Shown here piece by piece: positions 58,460 to 64,000 of a stretch of 64,000 bases of DNA. This DNA is from Delftia sp. PS-11 (lineage in GTDB: Bacteria > Pseudomonadota > Gammaproteobacteria > Burkholderiales > Burkholderiaceae_C): contig NZ_JACSYA010000026.1 in NCBI RefSeq assembly GCF_029870285.1, forward strand, positions 1 through 64,000, read 5' to 3'. The notes under the pieces were generated by a model that had not been told where the DNA came from, did no database searches, and saw only the letters and a list, made by a program, of their open reading frames with translations. A program made the position numbers and the translations under genes. Every line of letters starts with the position of its first letter. The first letter of the stretch is position 1.

Positions 58460-59053
58460 ATGGGCAATAAGCTTTACGTCGGCAACCTTCCCTACGGTGT
58501 GCGTGACAACGACTTGGAGCAGGCTTTCAGCCAATTCGGCGCTGTGGCAAGCGCCAGAGTCATGATGGAGCGCGACACGGGCCGCTCCAAGGGCTTTGGC
58601 TTTGTCGAGATGGCCAGCGAGGCCGAAGCGCAAGCAGCCATTCAGGGCATGAATGGCCAGCCGCTGGGCGGACGCAGCCTGGTCGTCAATGAGGCCCGCC
58701 CGATGGAACCCCGCCCCCCGCGCTCCGGCGGTTTCGGTGGTGGCTTCCGCGGTGAAGGCGGTGGCCGTGGCGACGGCGGCGGCTATGGCGGCGGTCGTGG
58801 CGATGGCGGCGGCTACGGCGGCGGCCGTGGCGATGGCGGCTACGGCGGTGGCTATGGTGGCGGCCGTGGCGACGGCGACCGCGGCGGCTATGGCCGTGGT
58901 GGCGGCGACGGCGGCGATCGTGGCGGCTACGGCCGTGGTGATGGTGGCTACGGCGGCGGCCGTGGCGACGGCGGCTTCCGCAGCCCCTACGGCTCGGGCC
59001 CGCGCAATGGCGGTCGTGGCGGCTGGGGCAACAACAATAACAATGGCGAATAA
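58460..59053 (+). CDS. Second glycine-rich RRM RNA-binding protein
   Basis: This 197-residue paralogue has the same RRM (KLYVGNLPYG, RSKGFGFVEM) and a much longer low-complexity tail. It holds repeats of the GGGRGDGGYGG type with Tyr, Arg and Asp, and ends in NNNNNGE. AGGAG lies 6 bases before ATG 58460. The tail is likely disordered and RNA-binding. It has its own terminator (59087-59112). The two genes probably arose by tandem duplication, with later growth of the repeat tail. Confidence 0.9.
   Translation: MGNKLYVGNLPYGVRDNDLEQAFSQFGAVASARVMMERDTGRSKGFGFVEMASEAEAQAAIQGMNGQPLGGRSLVVNEARPMEPRPPRSGGFGGGFRGEGGGRGDGGGYGGGRGDGGGYGGGRGDGGYGGGYGGGRGDGDRGGYGRGGGDGGDRGGYGRGDGGYGGGRGDGGFRSPYGSGPRNGGRGGWGNNNNNGE
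58745..59000 (+). repeat. Gly-Arg-Asp-Tyr codon repeats
   Basis: This stretch within the second RRM gene is made of imperfect short units such as GGCGGCCGTGGCGATGGCGG and GGCTACGGCGGTGGC. The in-frame repeats encode the low-complexity tail. They are prone to length change by slippage and could differ between strains. Confidence 0.75.
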
Positions 59054-59086
59054 GCATATCGCTTCGCCGTAGTTGTCTCCAATAAG

Positions 59087-59112
59087 AAAGGCTTCCTGCG
59101 GGAAGCCTTTTT
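59087..59112 (+). terminator. Intrinsic terminator of the second RRM gene
   Basis: AAAGGCTTCC (59087-59096) and GGAAGCCTTT (59101-59110) form a perfect 10-bp stem with a 4-base loop, and T residues continue to 59112. Confidence 0.9.
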
Positions 59113-59154
59113 ATTGCCTGCCATTCATGCACAGCATCATCTGCCGGACTGTCT

Positions 59155-59955
59155 TCAGCGCCTGTCCAGGTGGCGGTGCTTTCGCTTTCTCCCGGCCACC
59201 AGCCGGTCAAATACCGCATTGGGAAGCCAGCGCATCAGCCGGCCGGCCCAGGCCATTTGCCAGGGAATGATGGCGTAGCTGCGCCCGGCCTGCATCGCTC
59301 GCCAGGCTTTGGCGGCGAATGCCTGCGGCGTCATCAGAAACGGCATGCCATAGCGGTTGTCCCGGGTCAGCGGCGTATCCACATAGCCGGGCAGCACGGT
59401 GGTGACTTTCACGCTGCTGCCGCGCAGCTCGCCGCGCAGGCTTTCGCAGTAGGCGATGGCTGCCGCCTTGCTCGCGCAGTAGGCACCGTGGCCTGGCAGC
59501 CCCCGGAGTCCCGCCACACTGGCCACGCCGGCAAGGCACCCGTGGCCGCGCCTGGCCATGGGCGTGATGAAGGCATGGAAAGTCGCTGCCACTCCCAGCA
59601 CGTTGACATCCATCACCTGCCGCATGGCATCGATATCCTCGCGCAGCGCGGTATCGACGCCCCAGCTGATGCCCGCATTGGCAACGACCAGATCCGGCAG
59701 GCCCTGCTGCTGCATGCACCGCTGGGCGGCGGCAATGATGCTGTCGGGCTCGCCCACATCGGCTTCGTACACCGCAAAGCGCCGGCTGTCCAGGCCCTGC
59801 TGCACGGCCCATTGCCGGATCAGGTCACCACGCCGCGCAACCAGGGCCAGCGACCAGCCACGCTGGTAGGCATGCCAGGCCAGGGCCTGGCCGATGCCGC
59901 TGGAAGCGCCCGTGATGAAGGCCAGGCGCGCCGGGTTGCTGGAATCTGTGGTCAT
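59155..59955 (-). CDS. Short-chain dehydrogenase/reductase
   Basis: This 266-residue NAD(P)H-dependent oxidoreductase shows the cofactor motif TGASSGIGQAL (residues 14-24), NAGISWG and the active-site YCASKAA with Tyr and Lys. The SDR fold is complete. The substrate is unknown. It lies 27 bases after lptC on the same strand, a place where lptA-lptB would be found in many genomes. No link to envelope synthesis is known, so cotranscription may be coincidental. Confidence 0.85.
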   Translation of the reverse strand: MTTDSSNPARLAFITGASSGIGQALAWHAYQRGWSLALVARRGDLIRQWAVQQGLDSRRFAVYEADVGEPDSIIAAAQRCMQQQGLPDLVVANAGISWGVDTALREDIDAMRQVMDVNVLGVAATFHAFITPMARRGHGCLAGVASVAGLRGLPGHGAYCASKAAAIAYCESLRGELRGSSVKVTTVLPGYVDTPLTRDNRYGMPFLMTPQAFAAKAWRAMQAGRSYAIIPWQMAWAGRLMRWLPNAVFDRLVAGRKRKHRHLDRR

Positions 59956-59982
59956 GTCGGCTGCCTGACGCGCTCTGCGCAC

Positions 59983-60612
59983 TTACCGGGAGCCAGCCGC
60001 AGGCCGGCCCGGCTGTATCGTGCCATGCACGCGCCCCTGCAGCTTGAGCACCATGTCCAGGTTGTCGTACTGCATGCTGTCCGCCGTGAAGCGGTCCTTG
60101 TCGCGCGTCAGCACGACGGGTTTGTTCGAGCGCACGCGCTCCTCGTTCACCCAGACATGCAGGAACTCACCTTCAAACTGCAGCTGGGGCTGCGGCTGGC
60201 GGCCGGGGGCCGTGAAAGGCGCCCGCGTGATCACAGCATCGCCGAACAACTGGACTTCTGAGCCATCGCCATTGCTCAGCGCACGCAGCGCGCTGCCCCG
60301 CGTGATCCGGCCTTCGGGCGACACCGAGAACATGCGCGCATTGTCGATCTCCAGGGTGTCGGTATCGGGGTAGTGCCGCGCCACAGTGCCCTCGATCCGG
60401 CTGCGCAGCCGTCCCGTGGCGTCGTAGTTCTGGATCGAGAAATCCTTCATGAAGTAGTCTGGCTCATGGACTGCCGCCTTGCTGGTGGCACTGGGCAGCG
60501 GCTGGGGCGCATTGCGCACCAGCCACCAGGTGCCCAGCGCCAGCAGCCCCATGAGCAGCACGGGCAGGTACAGGGAAAAGCGGTCACCGACCCGGCGCCA
60601 GGCCTGGGTCAT
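59983..60612 (-). CDS. lptC: LPS export protein LptC
   Basis: This 209-residue protein is the single-span inner-membrane member of the LPS bridge. An N-terminal anchor (FSLYLPVLLMGLLALGTWWL) is followed by a periplasmic OstA-like fold, YFMKDFSIQNYDATGRLRSR and EGTVARHYPDTDTLEI. It overlaps kdsC by 4 bases (60609-60612), so kdsD-kdsC-lptC is one operon. lptA and lptB are not next to it here. Confidence 0.9.
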   Translation of the reverse strand: MTQAWRRVGDRFSLYLPVLLMGLLALGTWWLVRNAPQPLPSATSKAAVHEPDYFMKDFSIQNYDATGRLRSRIEGTVARHYPDTDTLEIDNARMFSVSPEGRITRGSALRALSNGDGSEVQLFGDAVITRAPFTAPGRQPQPQLQFEGEFLHVWVNEERVRSNKPVVLTRDKDRFTADSMQYDNLDMVLKLQGRVHGTIQPGRPAAGSR

Positions 60613-61169
60613 GATGCGTATTCCGCCAGCAGCCCGGCATAAGCGCCGCGCGCGGCCAGCAGCAGATCGCACAGCTGGCGCACCGCGCCATCGCCGCCAC
60701 GGCGCGGCGTGACCCAGTCGGCCACAGCCAGCACTTCCTCGTGGGCATTGGCCGGCGCGCAGGCAAAGGCACAGCGCCGCAGCACGGGCAGGTCGGGCCA
60801 GTCATCGCCCATGGCGGCGGCCTGGTGCCACTGCAGGCCAAGCTCGCCCAGGATGGCGGCCGCAGCCGGCACCTTGTCTTCCGTGCCGAAGCGCGCATGC
60901 ATGACGCCCAGATTGCGCAGCCGCAGGCGCAGCGCCGGCGAGTCACGCCCTGTCACCACGGCCGGCGTGATGCCTGCCTTTTGCAGCAGCTTCAGGCCAT
61001 GGCCGTCCAGCGTATGAAAGCGCTTGAGCACCTCTCCCTCGCCGGAAAACAGCAGCCCGCCATCGGTGAGCACGCCATCGACGTCGAAAAATGCGACGCG
61101 CACTTCCTGCGCGCGCAGCAGCAGCTGTGCATCCCAATTCTGCACGGGCACCATGGGCGGACGCATCAT
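60609..61169 (-). CDS. kdsC: 3-deoxy-D-manno-octulosonate 8-phosphate phosphatase
   Basis: This 186-residue HAD-family phosphatase removes phosphate from Kdo 8-phosphate to give Kdo. The motif VAFFDVDGVLTDGGLLFSG carries the nucleophile D29 and general acid D31, and the C-terminal acidic motif is AAMGDDWPDLPVL. It overlaps kdsD by 1 base and lptC by 4 bases, so all three belong to one Kdo/LPS operon. The start could be either of the first two ATG codons. Confidence 0.94.
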   Translation of the reverse strand: MMRPPMVPVQNWDAQLLLRAQEVRVAFFDVDGVLTDGGLLFSGEGEVLKRFHTLDGHGLKLLQKAGITPAVVTGRDSPALRLRLRNLGVMHARFGTEDKVPAAAAILGELGLQWHQAAAMGDDWPDLPVLRRCAFACAPANAHEEVLAVADWVTPRRGGDGAVRQLCDLLLAARGAYAGLLAEYAS

Positions 61170-62170
61170 CAGATCACCTTGGCGCGCATCAGATCGCGGA
61201 TATGGACCACGCCGAGCAGGCGCTGCTGCGCATCGGCCACCAGCACGGCCGTGATGCCGAACTCCTCCATCATGCGCGCCGCATCGACGGCCAGGGCATC
61301 TGCGGCAATCGTGTGCGGGCCCTTGTGCATGACATCGCCAGCCCGCAGCGCGCGCAGGTCCGCGCCCGCCTCCACACGCCGGCGCAAATCGCCGTCGGTG
61401 AAGATGCCCTGGAGCATGCCCTGTGCATCGACGACTGCCGAGCAGCCCAGGCCCTTGGCGCTCATCTCGCGCATCAGTTCGACGAAGCTGGCCTCGGCGG
61501 TCACTTGCGGCAGCTCGGTGCCGCCACGCATCACATCCCGCACATGGGTCAGCAGCCTGCGGCCCAGCGAGCCGCCGGGGTGTGAGCGGGCAAAGTCCTC
61601 GGCGCCGAAGCCGCGCGCATCCAGCAGGGCCACGGCCAGCGCATCGCCCATGGCCAGCTGCGCCGTGGTGCTGGCCGTCGGTGCCAGATTGAGCGGGCAG
61701 GCCTCGCGGTCCACCCGGGTGTCCAGCACCCAGTCTGCATGGCGCGCCAGTGTGGACTGCAGCCCGCCCGTCATGGCCACCAGAGGCACTCCCTGGCGCT
61801 TGATGGCGGCAAGCACGCCCGTCAGTTCATCGGTTTCGCCGCTGTTGGACAGCGCCAGCACCAGGTCGGCGGCCGTCACCATGCCCAGATCGCCGTGGCT
61901 GGCCTCGGCAGGGTGGACAAAGAGAGAGGGCGTGCCTGTGGAGGCCAGCGTCGCTGCCACCTTGCGGCCGACATGGCCGCTCTTGCCCATGCCCATGACG
62001 ACCACACGGCCGGACAGGCGCAAAATGCGCTGCACCACCTCGCCGAAGGCGCCATCCAGGCGCTGCGACATGGCTTGCAGGGCCTGGACTTCGATGTCCA
62101 GGGTCTCTCGGGCCAGGCGCAGGGTCCGTGGCACATCCAGCGCATCCAGGGTGGCAGCTTCAGAATTCAT
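61169..62170 (-). CDS. kdsD: Arabinose-5-phosphate isomerase
   Basis: This 333-residue enzyme isomerises ribulose 5-phosphate to arabinose 5-phosphate for Kdo synthesis. An N-terminal SIS domain ([36 protein letters not shown]) is followed by two CBS domains (around [20 protein letters not shown] and [20 protein letters not shown]). It is first in the kdsD-kdsC-lptC operon and diverges from apt across 128 bases. Confidence 0.95.
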   Translation of the reverse strand: MNSEAATLDALDVPRTLRLARETLDIEVQALQAMSQRLDGAFGEVVQRILRLSGRVVVMGMGKSGHVGRKVAATLASTGTPSLFVHPAEASHGDLGMVTAADLVLALSNSGETDELTGVLAAIKRQGVPLVAMTGGLQSTLARHADWVLDTRVDREACPLNLAPTASTTAQLAMGDALAVALLDARGFGAEDFARSHPGGSLGRRLLTHVRDVMRGGTELPQVTAEASFVELMREMSAKGLGCSAVVDAQGMLQGIFTDGDLRRRVEAGADLRALRAGDVMHKGPHTIAADALAVDAARMMEEFGITAVLVADAQQRLLGVVHIRDLMRAKVI

Positions 62171-62298
62171 GCGGAGATTTTAGGCGGTCTCGCCATGGCA
62201 GACGCCGCACGCAGCCTTGTCAGGACCTCGGCCTGCCACAGCGCCATGCAGGCACCTGGGTACACTGGCCGCCTGTTTGCGAACGCCCCATCTGCCCC

Positions 62299-62856
62299 AT
62301 GCACACCACCACCAGTGTCAACGACTACCTGCGCGCCCATATCCGCACCGTTCCCGACTGGCCGGCACCCGGCGTCCAGTTCCGGGACATCACGCCGCTG
62401 CTGCAGGACCCCCAGGTTTTCCGCGTGATGACCGATGCGTTTGTGCACCGCTACATGCAGCGCGGCCTGCGCCCCGATGTGGTGGCAGGGCTGGACGCGC
62501 GCGGCTTCATCCTGGGCGCCGTGGTGGCCCACGAACTGGGGGTGGGCTTCGTGCCGATCCGCAAGAAAGGCAAGCTGCCCTTCACCACGGTCGAGGAAAC
62601 CTATGAACTCGAATACGGCAGCGCCACCGTCGAGCTGCATACCGACGCCGTCAAGGCCGGCGACCGCGTGCTGCTCATCGATGACCTGATCGCCACGGGC
62701 GGCACCATGATGGCCGGCAAGAAGCTGCTGGAAAAACTCGGGGCCACCGTGATCGAAGGGGCGGCCATCGTGGATCTGCCCGAACTGGGCGGCTCGGCGC
62801 TGCTGCGTGCGAACGGCCTGCCGCTGTTCACGCTGGTGGATTTCGCGGGGCACTGA
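62299..62856 (+). CDS. apt: Adenine phosphoribosyltransferase
   Basis: This 185-residue enzyme salvages adenine to AMP with PRPP. It shows [32 protein letters not shown] and the PRPP-binding loop [14 protein letters not shown]. The ATG at 62299 begins the typical N terminus; upstream in-frame residues are not conserved. It stands alone, divergent from kdsD and convergent with the hypothetical gene at 62884. Confidence 0.95.
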   Translation: MHTTTSVNDYLRAHIRTVPDWPAPGVQFRDITPLLQDPQVFRVMTDAFVHRYMQRGLRPDVVAGLDARGFILGAVVAHELGVGFVPIRKKGKLPFTTVEETYELEYGSATVELHTDAVKAGDRVLLIDDLIATGGTMMAGKKLLEKLGATVIEGAAIVDLPELGGSALLRANGLPLFTLVDFAGH

Positions 62857-62883
62857 GGCCGGCGGCGCCGCCGCCTGCGCCTG

Positions 62884-63549
62884 TCACCGCAGCTCGCCGT
62901 ACTGCGAGACGCCCAGGTCCAGCGGCCCCATGTCGCTTTGGGGGAACTCGGAGTGCCGGTCTGCGGCACCCGGCCCGAGCAGCGGGCCCGAGCGGCGCAC
63001 GGTGGCGGATGCGGAGCGGGCAGCGCCGCCCTGCTGCAGTGCCACGGCCTGCTTGAATGCTGCCATCTCCTGCTCGTCGATGGGCTCGTAGCCGGAGCGC
63101 TGGCGCGGCGATGGCGCCATGGCAGGCATATGGTGCTGCGGCTGCACCGGCGCAACGCCGATCTGATCGCTGATGCGCCAGTAGACGGCGCTGACTACGG
63201 CATCCATGCGCGCCTTGGCAGTATGGGCCAGCATGGACTCGATCTCGCCAAGCCGGGCGGTCTCGCCCGCGTGGGTGCGCGCCAGATCCATCATCACCAC
63301 GAAGCGCTGGCCGCCATGATCCAGCGAGAGCACCTTGAATTTGTAACTAGCCGACAGCACGCCGGCACGGACCATGACGTCGCGCACCACGCCATAGAGC
63401 TGCTCGCGCCGCTCGGACCGCTCGCTGCGGCGCACGCCCTGGCCCTGCTCGCGGCGGGAAGACTGAGCGGCGGTATGGCTTTCTGCGCCAGGCGTGCCGC
63501 TGCTTGGTTGCGGCCGGAGCTTGCGGAAAAACCAGGTGAACACAGACAT
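62884..63549 (-). CDS. Conserved hypothetical protein
   Basis: This 221-residue protein begins MSVFTWFFRKLRPQPSSGTP. A low-complexity, Arg/Glu/Gln-rich segment follows and leads into a structured middle domain (LYGVVRDVMVRAGVLSASYK, FVVMMDLARTHAGETARLGE), then a disordered Gly/Ser/Pro-rich C terminus. It has no signal peptide. I do not recognise a characterised family. The position next to a cyclic-nucleotide-binding protein gives no function. Base composition is normal for the window, so it is probably a native gene. Confidence 0.6.
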   Translation of the reverse strand: MSVFTWFFRKLRPQPSSGTPGAESHTAAQSSRREQGQGVRRSERSERREQLYGVVRDVMVRAGVLSASYKFKVLSLDHGGQRFVVMMDLARTHAGETARLGEIESMLAHTAKARMDAVVSAVYWRISDQIGVAPVQPQHHMPAMAPSPRQRSGYEPIDEQEMAAFKQAVALQQGGAARSASATVRRSGPLLGPGAADRHSEFPQSDMGPLDLGVSQYGELR

Positions 63550-63681
63550 GGGTGGTTCGATGTCACTAATAGTCACAACTATCACGGCATTTTGCCCGCT
63601 TCCTGCGCCTGTTTAATGAATCAGGCCCCGGAATCCCAGCAAATTGACTTGCATCAACACAAAAACCACGCTGCGCAGCGA

Positions 63682-64000
63682 TCAGGTGCTGGCAACACGG
63701 CGCCGGCTGTCCACCGCGCGGCGCGCCAGCACCTGACCGGCAGCCAGCACCAGGGCCAGCGCCACTGCCGGCTGGCGGTTGCTGAGTTCGGCAAAGCGCA
63801 GCGCCGTCAGGCACCAGAGCCGGCCCGCAGCGGCCGCCTGCACGGTGGCGCGGCGTGGCCGGTTTGCGAAGAACGCGCCTTCGCCCAGCAGGGAGCCCGG
63901 CCCGACGATGGCCAGCCGTATGCGCTCCTTGGCATCCTGATAGTGCACGCTGAGGCTGCCGGACTCCACGAAGTACAGGTTGCGGTCCAGCGAGCCCTCG
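63682..64000 (-). CDS. Cyclic-nucleotide-binding domain protein (5' part missing)
   Basis: The last 106 codons of a gene that continues past the right edge are visible. They encode a cNMP-binding (Crp/PKA-type) domain. NLYFVESGSLSVHYQDAKER forms the beta-roll, and the phosphate-binding cassette appears as LLGEGAFFANRPRRATVQA with the conserved GE and R-A-T residues. No helix-turn-helix follows it. In related genomes such domains end SulP-type transporters or sensor proteins. The full protein cannot be named. Confidence 0.75.
   Translation of the reverse strand, partial: EGSLDRNLYFVESGSLSVHYQDAKERIRLAIVGPGSLLGEGAFFANRPRRATVQAAAAGRLWCLTALRFAELSNRQPAVALALVLAAGQVLARRAVDSRRRVAST

Noticed and set aside
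58745..59000. Repeats resembling a CRISPR or satellite array.
   Set aside because: The units are imperfect, in frame and coding for a Gly-rich protein tail. There are no spacers of constant length.

Overview
The window is a GC-rich chromosomal segment of a betaproteobacterium, most likely a member of the Comamonadaceae (Delftia/Comamonas/Acidovorax type). This rests on the gene families and their order: the proteobacterial gshA, leuS-lptE-holA, fur facing bamE-dapB, lptD-surA-rsmA facing amgK, and metX-metW. The short palindromic repeat after maeB also fits this family. I see no insertion sequence, prophage, CRISPR array or tRNA. Nearly all of the sequence is ordinary, densely packed chromosome.

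Layout. Positions 1-315 hold what looks like the leader and tandem promoters of an rRNA operon that reads off the left edge on the minus strand. A minus-strand block follows (316-10194): glutathione synthesis (gshB, gshA), three potassium transport genes (kup, trkH, trkA), a benzoate-type transporter and proA. Next come leuS-lptE-holA (10670-15031), a mechanosensitive channel, dapB and bamE facing fur, and a DUF1800/DUF1501 pair. Positions 21629-28496 hold an ECF sigma factor, a Nudix hydrolase, an acetyltransferase and a large MHYT hybrid kinase coupled to an HD-GYP response regulator. Positions 29137-41439 are metabolic and accessory: LysR facing a beta-alanine:pyruvate-type aminotransferase, a Bug-type binding protein, a GntR regulator facing a complete branched-chain-type ABC transporter, then an amidohydrolase and an M81 (MlrC-like) metallopeptidase in the same operon. 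After maeB comes a secreted ribonuclease with its barstar-type inhibitor (44270-45273). The rest is envelope, methionine and housekeeping genes: lptD-surA-rsmA, amgK-rsmE, an M20 peptidase, a glycerophosphodiesterase, metX-metW, a manganese exporter, two glycine-rich RNA-binding proteins, lptC-kdsC-kdsD and apt. The window ends in a truncated cyclic-nucleotide-binding protein.

The most interesting signals are in non-coding RNA. In front of metX I can read the conserved blocks of a SAM-II riboswitch, followed by an intrinsic terminator whose loop is complementary over 10 bases to the 3' part of the aptamer. This predicts transcriptional attenuation by SAM. One gene upstream, the leader of the TMEM165/GDT1-type manganese exporter carries the yybP-ykoY (Mn2+) riboswitch signature, and its P1 strand can instead pair with a downstream segment. 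The two elements lie in series on one strand. Other points of note are the RNase/barstar pair, the liv-amidohydrolase-MlrC operon, a GntR regulator with a histone-H1-like tail, and several perfect inverted repeats in divergent promoters.

Envelope biogenesis is a recurring theme. The window carries genes for LPS transport (lptC, lptD, lptE), Kdo synthesis (kdsC, kdsD), outer-membrane protein assembly (bamE, surA) and cell-wall sugar recycling (amgK).
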